Shown here piece after piece: positions 48,001 to 57,932 of a stretch of DNA of 64,000 bases. Both the position numbers and the translations under genes were made by a program. Within the stretch, counting starts at the first letter, position 1; the number at the start of each line of letters is the position of its first letter. The notes under the pieces are model-generated. The model was given only the letters and a program-made list of their open reading frames with translations, had not been told where the DNA came from and did not search any database. Source of the DNA: Tubulanus polymorphus (Eukaryota; Nemertea; Palaeonemertea; Tubulaniformes; Tubulanidae); assembly GCF_964204645.1 (NCBI RefSeq), contig NC_134029.1:20726450-20790449 (forward strand). The letters run 5' to 3'.

Positions 48001-49577
48001 TAGAATCATGTATTCAACTATGTCAGCAAGTTTTACCAGTGGATACGGACGTCAAACACCACCGTTACAGACTATGTACCACACGATGCCCGAGTTATCA
48101 TCCGTGCCATACATAGAATACCAGACTGTACCGCAAGCGTGGTCTACGCCAACATACCAGATACCCAGATATCAAACGTACCAAGCAGCACCGCTAGAGA
48201 TGCCATCGCCGATAGATACAGCAAGATGGTTTCATCACCCACAGCAATCCGGGATGTCTCCAGCGCTGAACCAGGGATCAGATGTCAGTAGCAGTTCGTA
48301 CGGTACCAGTGATAGCAGCAGAATCAGCACCAGTTCTAGCGCTTCGAACATTAGCACCAGTTCTAACGCTTCGAACATCGGCACCAGTTCTAGTGCTTCA
48401 AACATCAGCACCAGTTCTAACGCTTCGAACATCAGCACCAGTTCCGAAGCTTCAAGCATCAAAACTGAACCGAGAAAGAAACTCAAAGCTAAACGAAGAC
48501 GTAAAGACAACGATACATCTCATCAGAAGAACTCTCCTCTTCCGGAACAAGCCGTGCAGATTATGACGAATTGGTACGAAATTCACCGCGATAATCCGTA
48601 CCCGACGGAAACCGAGAAACAAGAAATGTCGTTAGCCGGCGGAATCCAAGTCAATCAAGTAACGGCCTGGTTTTCGAACAAGAGAAATCGTTCGCATAAT
48701 ACTCGACCGAGAACTGAGAAACGAAAACTAGAGGAACAACTTTACGCTTTCTGCGACGAATTGTTACAACCTTCGAACAAGAAATATATCGTCGATCCAG
48801 CTACAGTGGTAAATAGAATCATGGGACTCATCAAAGAAAACAGCTGAAGAAACCTATACCAAACTTGAACCGAAGAATATTGTATTATCTGTGCTACTCT
48901 GTTATTTCTGTTGTTAAAAGATTATCTGTTGTTAAAATGTTATCAATAAAAAAAAAATTATAAAACAAAAACTTTTCTCCATAGTTGGTTTTGGTACTGG
49001 ATTAATCAGAGGATGAATTCCAATTGGACACGACATAAAGTATATTATTCCTCAAGATGCTTACCACCAGGAGTTGTTCCAAAAGAAAATCCACCAGTTG
49101 TTGCAGCTGTGTTGGTGCTAAAAGAAAGAAGAGTAGTAATGAAACAAAGATAAGGTTATATTGTAACCAGTGACAGTTAAGTTATGAGGTAACTTGGTAG
49201 AATAAAATCCCCATTGATGGAGATACGTTTAATTATACATTGTCAATGTGAACTTTTCATATGATAATGTGGGCCTACACAATTAAAACCTTTTAGAAAG
49301 CAGAAAATGCTCAGTTAGATTTATAACGTTTGAGATCGTTATTCTCTCGTGTTTGAACATGATAATTAGGTTGAGTTAATTAAGTTCTCACCCTTCACAT
49401 AAATCATAAGCCCGCTTAAAAATCTTTTGATGTCTGTTTATTTCGGTAATTAATAAGTTTTTTCATTTTTCAACTTAAAAACCTTTCTCATCGACTATAC
49501 AATTAAACTAGTCATATGAAATAGTTATTCTCAGATATTTCTTACCTGGGAGTGCCGAACGAAAATCCCGATGTCAT
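42096..49577 (-). CDS. NUP58: nucleoporin NUP58/p45 (FG nucleoporin of the central channel)
   Basis: Fourteen exons in transcription order: 49577-49546, 49117-49065, 47387-47334, 47246-46797, 46391-46250, 46169-46104, 45634-45460, 45305-45226, 44810-44692, 44584-44502, 44407-44203, 44108-44031, 42971-42867 and 42265-42096. Together 603 residues in frame (human about 599). The N-terminus MTSGFSFGTP and residues 1-240 are a GFSLGTTPA-type FG/LG repeat region. Residues ~245-420 are the alpha-helical segment that assembles with NUP62 and NUP54, with family blocks ISRMSSK-like (IARMSSKP), TPPGLQYE and VYRQQI. The C-terminal FG region ends FQLQKPPSGTKRGKKN, as in vertebrates. The product acts in the central transport channel of the nuclear pore. 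Intron 2 (47388-49064) hosts TALE copy 2 in antisense. It is divergent from NAT10, 850 bp away. Confidence 0.95.
46797..47246 (-). repeat. FG-repeat exon of NUP58 (degenerate ~36-42-bp coding repeats)
   Basis: Exon 4 encodes reiterations of GFSLGTTPA with variants GFTLGGTPA and GLGLGTTPA. The DNA repeat leaves a long open frame on the opposite strand (46835-47290), which I consider a shadow. Confidence 0.85.
47589..47876. repeat. 144-bp tandem duplication upstream of TALE copy 2
   Basis: The unit starts aatgtttaattag at 47589 and again at 47733; gatcaaaga and aattaagagtgatggtcagt recur at the same 144-bp shift. Each unit holds several TAATTA homeodomain-type cores. It ends about 130 bp before the copy 2 ATG, within NUP58 intron 2. 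Confidence 0.8.
47904..47952 (+). promoter_or_regulatory. TALE copy 2 core promoter: TATA-like box and inverted TGACA sites
   Basis: TGACAATTGTGTCA lies at 47904-47917 and TTTAAATA at 47945-47952, 56 bases upstream of the ATG. This is the same order and spacing as in copy 1. About 125 bp up to the ATG differ at essentially one base between the copies. Confidence 0.55.
48008..48847 (+). CDS. TALE-class homeobox protein, copy 2 (SPILE-like), nested in NUP58 intron
   Basis: Single-exon gene of 279 residues. It differs from copy 1 by five rather than three ISTSSxASN repeats (18 residues, 54 bases) and by only a few substitutions (P to T in RYQxYQ, D to E in PTETxK, D to E in SSxASS). The homeodomain lies at ~166-228 with NPYPTE and WFSNKRNR. 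It presumably acts as a nuclear DNA-binding regulator. It lies wholly inside NUP58 intron 2, on the opposite strand. The ORF is intact and the promoter block is preserved, so it is not a processed copy. The sequence after the stop codon is unrelated to that of copy 1. A start at the first ATG gives the same N-terminus in both copies. Confidence 0.9.
   Translation: MYSTMSASFTSGYGRQTPPLQTMYHTMPELSSVPYIEYQTVPQAWSTPTYQIPRYQTYQAAPLEMPSPIDTARWFHHPQQSGMSPALNQGSDVSSSSYGTSDSSRISTSSSASNISTSSNASNIGTSSSASNISTSSNASNISTSSEASSIKTEPRKKLKAKRRRKDNDTSHQKNSPLPEQAVQIMTNWYEIHRDNPYPTETEKQEMSLAGGIQVNQVTAWFSNKRNRSHNTRPRTEKRKLEEQLYAFCDELLQPSNKKYIVDPATVVNRIMGLIKENS
48945..48950 (+). terminator. poly(A) signal of TALE copy 2
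   Basis: AATAAA, followed directly by an A-run, about 100 bases after the stop codon in sense orientation. Confidence 0.6.
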
Positions 49578-50427
49578 CTTTTCGGGCTGTTAAACGGGAA
49601 AAAATCGGCAAAAATCGAAGAAAAATTCAACTACGGATGCAGTAGATTCGATACATCCGCCGGTCAACAATTTTTCTTCGTGCCCTAAACACACATGTTG
49701 AACGAATAAACCTCTATTCAGGTAAATATCCCGGACTTAACGTTAATGATTTGGCCATGATTCTACTTTAAACGATAAATATAACGTTCATTGAGCCTTA
49801 GTAACGTGAAACCATGGGTTGTATTCTTATTGTTGATGTTGAGGGAAGTTTGTAAACTGTTTTATCAGTCGTGCTAAGTATCGACGATAACCGTCATAAT
49901 CGTCATTAGATGGGGAACCGGATCAGTGATTTTTTCACCAATTACCATCATCGCTTACCAGGTTTTGATAACCTCCTGTCGAAGCTCACGCCAATATAAA
50001 CCCTGATCGCATTTCCTTCATAGTTCTATTTACAGTTAACACTGCCCAAGATTTCTTTGGGTGGAGGACAGGTTGCCGCCACCAGCCTATATATTTAGCC
50101 AATCAGCTACATGGTTTTTCACCGACAGATTCGCTTAAGCAAAACAACACATCTGATTGGCTAGATAATAGACTGGTGGCTGCTGAGCAACCTGCCTGCC
50201 CAAGAAGTTTTTGGCCATGTAATAGACCAATGAAGGAAGTGCAGCGAGAGTTTGCGTAAGCGTTGTGAGATCAATCAGTTACAGGATAAATTTATAAATT
50301 TATTTAGCTGGATAGTGCGCATTTGATTAGGTCTTTGAGTACAACAACATATTACTGTATTATTGTAGGTGTATGTGTAGCGTAGAAGAATTATATGTTT
50401 ATATGAGAACAATTGGCAGATGTAACA
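49578..50427. promoter_or_regulatory. shared divergent promoter region of NUP58 and NAT10
   Basis: 850 bp between two outward-facing start codons. Both genes are housekeeping. No coding exon lies here. A foldback element at 50044-50200 occupies the middle, so the actual core promoters must lie on either side of it or use it. Confidence 0.55.
50044..50200. mobile_element. foldback MITE in the NUP58/NAT10 promoter
   Basis: Left arm gcccaagatttctttgg, then acaggttgccgccaccagcc and tagccaatcag; right arm ctgattggcta, then gactggtggctgctgagcaa and ttgggc read as the complement. The two arms bring opposed CCAAT sequences (ccaatcag / ctgattgg). Confidence 0.65.
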
Positions 50428-53400
50428 ATGGTTCGTAAAAAGATAGATAATCGTATAAGAGTTTTGATCGAGAATGGCGTCGCAGAAAAGCATCGATCGC
50501 TTTACGTTATCGTCGGCGATCGTGGCAGAGATCAGGTAAACTACCGGTATTAACTCTGAATCTTGAAATTACTCAAACTCCTGAAAATCAATTTCCTGTC
50601 TGTTTTCTCTCTTCAGGTTGTCATTTTGCATCACATGTTATCGAAGGCGGTTGTCAAATCTCGACCGTCGGTTTTATGGTGCTATAAGAAAGAACTCGGA
50701 TTCAGCAGGTACGAGATTGTGAAAATTGATTCCATTGATGATGTATCTTTTTTAGACTCATTCCTATCCGGAGTTCATAGCGCGTCTCCGAAGTGCTTAT
50801 TTTTTACAAAAATTTCAAAAGTGTTTATGCCTACAAAGTTCTTATAGATAGATATGTTTTTGGACAATTATGAGTGTAATGCCAGTATTGATGCCCCTAA
50901 AAACATATTTTTCATAATAGCCTGTCCTCCACTTTAATCTATTGCCCCCATGTATGAAGACCACTAACAGACAAATAACATATTGTATGTTGAGGGCTGC
51001 AGTCTAAAATCATATGAAAAGTGTCACATTTGTATGGCAAAAGTGCTTACTTTTGCTATCAAAAAGTGTCAACTTTTGCCTCAGCCTTCCTATGATGAAT
51101 CCTGCTATGTTCTCTGTTTTTTGCTGCAGTCACAGAAAAAAGCGAATGCGTCAACTTCAAAAGAAAATCAAGACTGGAAAACTAGACGTCAATGAGGACG
51201 ATCCATTTGAATTATTCATCGCATCGACTAATATCAGATATTGCTATTATTCGGAAACTCATAAGATTCTCGGTAACACATATGGAATGCTAGTACTACA
51301 AGTAAGCATCCTGGCAATCCAGTTATCCTTAAAGATTTCACGATGGTCGCACTACCGATTCGTTATCGAGAAATTTCTTTTAATAGGATTTCGAGGCTAT
51401 GACGCCTAATTTACTGGCTCGAACTGTGGAGACGATTGAAGGTGGGGGAATAGTTGTTATACTTCTACGTACGATGACATCGTTAAAACAACTTTACGCG
51501 ATGACTATGGTAAGATTCATTTCAGTTGAGTAGGAAATTACTCATTCTGAATAATGCGTGCAGCTTCAAACTGTTTATCGTTCCTTTACAGGATGTTCAT
51601 ACTCGTTACCGCACTGAATCGCATCAAGATGTTGTCGGTCGTTTTAATGAAAGGTATTGGTGAACTTTTATATTGCGTAACTTCCAACTTAAAATTTCAA
51701 CTTAGGCAGGTTTTGATTGAACATCTACCAGTTTGGGAATAGCAATTGTGATGTTAGCAGATTTAACTATTCTGGAATGGTAAGAGAGAATTCAGGTTGA
51801 AATGAATGCACCAGAAGAATAATCCAGAATCATTAGAGGCGAATTGAAATCTGCCTCAGTTACATGTAAATCAGCCAAAAATATGTTTATATTGAGGCCT
51901 ACCATATTTGATACAGATTACTCACTGAGAATCATTACTTTGGTATAATTGTTGCATTCACTCACCTATCTAATATTTCAATGTTTGATTATTCAGGTTC
52001 ATATTATCGCTGGCATCGTGTAAAACTTGCATGGTGATAGACGACCAATTGAATATTCTACCTGTTTCATCTCACATGTTAAGCATTGAACCAGTTCCTC
52101 CTAAACCCGTTGTAAGTATCGACGTCTCTGCATATATCTATTCGTACCTAAAAAATTCCTCCGCGATATCGGGATATTTATGATTTCAGGAGGACCGTTT
52201 GTCACCGTCTGAAAAAGACTTAAAAGATCTTCAGACGTCGCTACAGGACACGCAACCAGTCGGAGTACTTGTCAATTGCTGTAAAACGCTCGACCAGGGT
52301 AAAGCCCTTCTGAAATTTGTCGAAGCAATATCGGAGAAAACTCTTCGAAGTACGGTAGTGATGACGGCTGCTCGAGGGCGGGGTAAATCTGCCGCCCTCG
52401 GGCTCGCAATGTCTACCGCTGTGGCATTTGGGTAAGCTCGTTCCCGAGATATTTTGGTAAATTATCACATCTGTTACCAAATATGTTAAGGTTGGATAAT
52501 GAACCAGTATTTATTCAGTTAGAAAATGATAATGATAAATGAACATCATTGATTATGTTTCGATGAATCTGATGTTATTTTTCAGATATTCAAACATATT
52601 CGTTACGGCTCCGAGTCCAGAGAATTTGAAGACTTTATTTGAATTTGTGTTCAAAGGATTCGACGCGTTGGAATATCAAGAACATTTAGATTATGAACTC
52701 GTTCAATCAACGAATCCAGAATTCAATAAAGCTATCGTCAGAGTTAATATCTTTCGCGAGCACAGACAAACTATACAGGTTTGTATGATGCACACTAACA
52801 TAGGTAGAAAAATTGAATGATTTAGAATATCTTTGGTGTATAACATAGGGTTGATATAGTGAGTCTCCAAAGTGCTTAAATGTACTTACTTTTAAGAAGA
52901 TTCTGTAAGGCCCTTATAAAGTGCTTACTTTCCACACAAATTTCAAAATGTTCTTTGGTGACTTTTGGTGAATGATTAGGACAAGGGCTGTGGTCTTGAA
53001 AATGAGATTGACTTTCGCCTTACTTATGCTTTCAAAAAGTGCTTACTTTTGCCTCTGCCTTACTTCTATAAACCCTAAAACAAGACAAATTTTTGCTTTG
53101 ATATGAAATCACAATTTTGGGTATTTGTTTCAGTATATACGCCCATCTGATGCCCATAAATTAGGACAGGCAGAACTCGTATGTATTGACGAGGCAGCTG
53201 CTATTCCGTTACCACTCGTGAAGAATCTACTGGGACCTTATTTAGTGTTCATGTCATCTACAATCAACGGGTATGAAATAGCACCAATAATGGCAAACCA
53301 TTTCGATATATCGGAGTCTATTCTATATGCCAACTCTATCTGTTTCATGTTGTAGTTACGAAGGCACAGGAAGGTCTCTGTCTCTAAAACTAATTCAACA

Positions 53401-56400
53401 GTTACGTCAATCGAGCGCCACTTTCGGCGGAAATGAAAAACAAGTCAAAGCATTAACAGCCGCTGCTGAAAAATCATCAGACAAACTCGGAGCTGGTAAG
53501 TCATATACAAAAAATTAGTAGTGTTTTTCCCAGATTTTTTCCATATCTAGCTCAATGTTGGATATATTATGTTTTTTTCAGGACGGTCGCTTCATGAAAT
53601 CACGTTGAATGAATCGATTCGTTACGCGAGCGAGGATCCCGTTGAGAAATGGTTGTATAACGTATTGTGTTTAGACGCGTCGAATATAACGTGGATTAAT
53701 TCTGGTTGTCCGGTACCGGCGTCGTGCGATTTGTATTACGTAAATCGCGATACCTTGTTCTCGTATCACAAAGCCTCGGAGGCATTCCTGCAGCGAATTA
53801 TGGCATTATACGTGTCTTCGCATTATAAGGTAAGCTACTACTGTTGAATAAAGTCTGAGACCCGCAACCAAAAAGGGAAATAAAGTTGAAACATCTACAG
53901 GTCTATCTAAAATCCGAATTTAGGTTTTATTCCAAAAACCTTTATCATGAAGTTTCTTGAAGTTTCTCAGTCGCAACACATAGCGAAGTTCTAGGGCCTA
54001 CCTCATCACTACTGATCAATCTCATTAAAAACAACTTCAGGGGATTTGCAAGTATGGTCTTTGTAACTGATAGTTCCAGTATAAAATTATTTGAATTGTT
54101 CTATTTGGAATGAAATACTAGGTTTGTAATAACCCATGAATAAGTTATATCCAGATTTTCATTAGTAATTTATCTGTTGAATCTTAAATCTTATATTTAG
54201 CTGAAAGCTGAAAAATGTTGTTAGAAATTTGTATGCTTGTTTATTCGTAGAACACCCCGAATGATCTGCAGTTATTATCCGATGCTCCCGCTCATCACAT
54301 CTTCTGCTTACTGGGACCAGTCGATCCAAATCAGACTTCATTACCGGAGGTTCTATGCGTATTACAGGTATGTAATGTTGCTCACCTGTCTATCGTTGAA
54401 TACACTCGAGATCCTTTTCTGATTAAAGTGTTGTGAATGAATGTTTTTTCCAGGTTTGTTTGGAAGGAGAGATTAATAAGCAAACGGTTATGAATAGTTT
54501 AGCTCGAGGACAACGAGCTTCTGGAGATCTCATTCCTTGGACAATATCTCAACAGGTAAAAAAACCTCATAGTATTAACCTTATCTACAATCGTCGATCT
54601 TTTCTATCTTCAGTTAAGATTATATTTCTCTCTTCAGTTTCAAGATCACGATTTTCCAACTTTGTCCGGCGCGAGAATTGTAAGAATCGCTACGCATCCT
54701 CATTATCAAGGGGTTAGTATTTGCTTGAAAATCGGTATTACAACATTTAGAGAAGTACAAATGATTTCCTATTGGATATAACCAGGGAAGTGTGATGGGA
54801 AATTCGCTGATATAACAAACCACGCATTAAAACAAAGTTACAGGTCCAGCGAAGGTTGTTGTTACAAAGTGCTTCTTAATGATTACTGATGATGTATCAT
54901 TGATTGTAGATGGGTTACGGAAGTCGCGCAATGCAATTATTGCAAGAATATTATGAAGGTAAAGTAGTCAGTTTAACCGATGACGACCAAGCGGAGAAAT
55001 TACAACAAGTTCACACGGTCACCGGAGAGGTATGTGCTATAGACCCGGTATGTCATTGGTTCCGAGCGATGGTTTGATAATGATTTTCATTCATTCAGGT
55101 AAAAGGTCTGCAAGAAGAAACTATTAAACCGAGAAAGAACTTGCCACCACTGCTGTTGAAATTGAGCGAAAGAGAACCAGAGAAGATACAATATTTGGGA
55201 GTATCGTTCGGTCTGACAGCAAGCTTACTCAAGTAGGTTTTCTATGACAGTCTACCTGCACAAGTAGTGTGATTGGTAAACCATTATGTGGTACATACTC
55301 GTATATAATCTGTTATTTATTCTTCTGCAGATTCTGGAAAAGGTCAGGATTTGCGCCTGTGTATCTGAGACAGACACCTGTAAGTGTAGTAATGTATACA
55401 AACCCGTAGTGTCAAAGTTTTTAAATGAAATGTTCGAATTTCTACCACTAAAGTTACTTTGAGTTTTCTGTAAAGTAACGCATCAGTTTGTCATGTTATT
55501 TTATTTTCAGAACGATTTAACCGGTGAACATTCGTGTATCATGTTAAAGGGGTTGAACGATGATGCCGATGAAACCGAGGAACAACACTGGTTGCACGCT
55601 TACTGGACAGATTTCCGACGCAGATTCGTGTCTTTGTTGTCGTACGAATTCAGTAAATTTCTACCGGGAATGTCTCTGAATATTTTGCAGCAGAAGAAAA
55701 TCAAAAGTCAACCTACAAGTAAGAATTCTACTTTCAGGCAACTGACATGTACTACTATACTGTAATTCTCACAATTCACTTCATACTTTGTTTTGTCAGC
55801 TTTAACAAAAGAGGAACTGGATGTTCACATGACGAAATACGATTTAAAGAGGCTGGATATGTTTGCCAAGAACTTAGTGGACTTCCACTTGATCATGGAC
55901 TTGCTACCGATCATTGGTAAACTCTACTGTCTTGAGAGGTTACCGATTCATTTAACCCTCATACAGGCTGTAAGTATCGTATATGGATGTTTTACATGTT
56001 TGATTCTATGGAGATATTGCTGATGAGGAGACCTGTTTTTGTAGGCGATCTTACTTGGTATGGGATTACAACATAAGTCCGTAGACACGTTAGTGACCGA
56101 ATTGGATCTTCCTTCGTCGCAGATTTTAGCCCTGTTCAATCGTTCAATCCGCAAAATAGTGCAGGTACGTTCAGATACTGGTAGCTGACAATTGAATTCT
56201 GATTGAGAAAGAGGTATCTTCATGTCCTGATTAATGTTTCAGTGTTTTGATGAGTTAACCGAGGCTGAAGTTGAGAAGGAAATGGTCAAGCGAAAGGAAA
56301 TAGACATGAAACCAGTTGAACAATCAATGAGTAGTGAACTGGTGAGTGTTATTCCATCTTAAAAGTCATTAAGACTGATTGAAGTGATTAAATTAACTGA

Positions 56401-56827
56401 GGATTTAAATCGAATGAATTTTATTATTATCTAGGAGGAAGCTGGTCGCGAAGTAATGAAAACACAAGAAAAACAAATCGAAATCCTGAAAGGTGCAGAC
56501 TTAAGCCAATTCAAAATAAAAGGGTCCGAAAATGAATGGGGAAAAGCATTAGCTGGTGACAAACCGAAGAAAGGACTCGTTTCGGTTGGGCAGTAAGTTG
56601 TTTAGCTGGTTGTTACCACTTGGTCACTTAATGGCAATTCAAGTGGTCAATCGCGAAGTGTGTTTGAAAAAGTAACTTGCAAAAAGAACTTGTTGATATA
56701 TTTCAGTGTTGCTGAGAAGAGAAAACCTGAAGATGACACGACACAACTTCTTATGTCAGGGAAAGATGATAAAAAGAAGAAAAAGAATAAACCATTTCAG
56801 AAGAACAAGAAATTTAAGAAAGATTAA
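50428..56827 (+). CDS. NAT10: RNA cytidine acetyltransferase NAT10 (Kre33/TmcA family)
   Basis: 23 exons: 50428-50535, 50617-50708, 51130-51301, 51387-51509, 51592-51653, 51997-52111, 52190-52431, 52586-52778, 53134-53270, 53356-53495, 53582-53829, 54251-54367, 54454-54555, 54638-54712, 54910-55029, 55099-55232, 55331-55379, 55511-55718, 55800-55969, 56045-56164, 56243-56341, 56435-56592 and 56707-56827. In frame to 1034 residues (human 1025). The N-terminus MVRKKIDNRIRVLIENGVAE is the family hallmark. It has an RNA-helicase-like ATPase with GRGKS (Walker A, K290) and DEAAAIP (Walker B, near 388). The GNAT domain carries the acetyl-CoA loop QGMGYG at ~641-646. A tRNA-binding region and a lysine-rich tail follow. 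The enzyme makes N4-acetylcytidine on 18S rRNA and, with THUMPD1, on tRNA Ser and Leu, in the nucleolus. Two introns (50709-51129 and 52779-53133) carry the same GTGCTTA-rich repeat. Confidence 0.96.
50745..51090. repeat. GTGCTTACTTTT-rich interspersed repeat, copy 1
   Basis: NAT10 intron 2 contains gcgtctccgaagtgctta, later aaaagtgcttacttttgct and ttttgcctcagccttcctat. The same ordered phrases occur at 52855-53065 (NAT10 intron 8) and, more weakly, at 38270-38560 (PDS5 intron 27). It is a dispersed non-coding element of unknown class. Confidence 0.5.
52855..53065. repeat. GTGCTTACTTTT-rich interspersed repeat, copy 2
   Basis: Begins tatagtgagtctccaaagtg and ends gtgcttacttttgcctctgc followed by cttacttctataaaccc. 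Same order of blocks as the copy in intron 2 of the same gene. Confidence 0.55.
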
Positions 56828-57932
56828 TTCCATGTAAAAATAATTAATGGGAAAAATAAAAAGATAGTGGATATACACTTTATTTAGTTTCACACTCATT
56901 TGATCTTTGTCTCAGGAGCACTATTTCTGAATTTTTGGATCAACATGGCCACCGAGTTGATTGCTTTTTGGACAGGCACTGGTCTTCACCTATCCCCTGC
57001 GGAAATTTTGGTTTGCTCTGATATTAGTTGATTATGTGAAAATATTCCGTTATTATCATTTATTTGTAACAATAAAACCTATTTTTATAGCTGGGACTGG
57101 TCGTCAGTGCCATATGGATATTATCGGAGCCATCCTTTCTTCGAGCGGCTCCACACTGTTATGAATTGAATTGAATTTCATTGCGCCTTGAAAGTGACAA
57201 TAGAGATCTATAAAGGTATTTTTGAAACTATTGGCTTAATTGAACCCCATGGGGCCATATCACTGGTTGATGGTAGTGTTAGGAAGGGATGAAAGAACAA
57301 AGGCTATTTATTCTTAAGTCACAAAAGGACAAGAGGTGTAAAGAAGACAAAAGTCTAAAAAAAGTCAAATCCAATTTTTATTCATTGTTTTTTATTTGAA
57401 TTTATTCTCGCATGTTTTTTCTTAGCTGTTTTCCCTCGTGTTCTTTCTTTTGTTAGTTATAGATCACGGGGCTCGTTACGATAGATGGGAGTCTGATAGC
57501 TGGGGGACGTACCTCGGCTCCGGTGCGGTGTAGCCGTAGCGTAGGGTATCGTATTCGTAGCCGATGGAAGGTGGTTCACAGGGACCTGACAAAAAAAATT
57601 TTTGACCCCAGTATCCTAGGTACTATATATTAAAAAAAAATATATAGTACCTGGGATACTGGGGCCAAAAATCTTTTTTGTCAGGTCCCTGTGAGGTGGT
57701 TAGAAGAGATTTAATAATCAGGACAGATCGATGGGCTTGTGTGTGAAAATATCCAATCAGGAAACTAAACCACAGACCAGTCGCTATATTGACTACAAAG
57801 ATGAATCCTTTAACTTGGACCCCCAATGGCCCTGCTCTTCCCATCGCCTAGGTACCGGTATAGTGAATATTTATGGATAGATGGATATGTTAGCCTACTG
57901 TCTTTTCAGAAGAAACAATATCCCCGTAAAAG
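56828..57932. other. intergenic between NAT10 and LSM6
   Basis: NAT10 3' UTR (aaaaataaaaag near 56855 may serve as poly(A) signal) followed by non-coding sequence. No recognisable exon. It includes the near-perfect 117-bp hairpin listed separately and the presumed LSM6 promoter. Confidence 0.5.
57577..57693. mobile_element. 117-bp near-perfect hairpin MITE
   Basis: Arms cacagggacctgacaaaa and ttttgtcaggtccctgtg enclose ccccagtatcctaggtacta / tagtacctgggatactgggg and an A/T loop. Very few mismatches, so probably a recent insertion. Confidence 0.85.

Noticed and set aside
47910-48116. Small ORF overlapping the TALE copy 2 start, with a twin at 15042-15248
   Set aside because: Present in both copies only because the underlying DNA is conserved. 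It overlaps promoter and coding start in another frame and shows no domain.
48008-48847. TALE copy 2 as a processed retro-pseudogene
   Set aside because: The ORF is intact, the promoter block is shared upstream, and no common 3' UTR or target-site duplication is seen.
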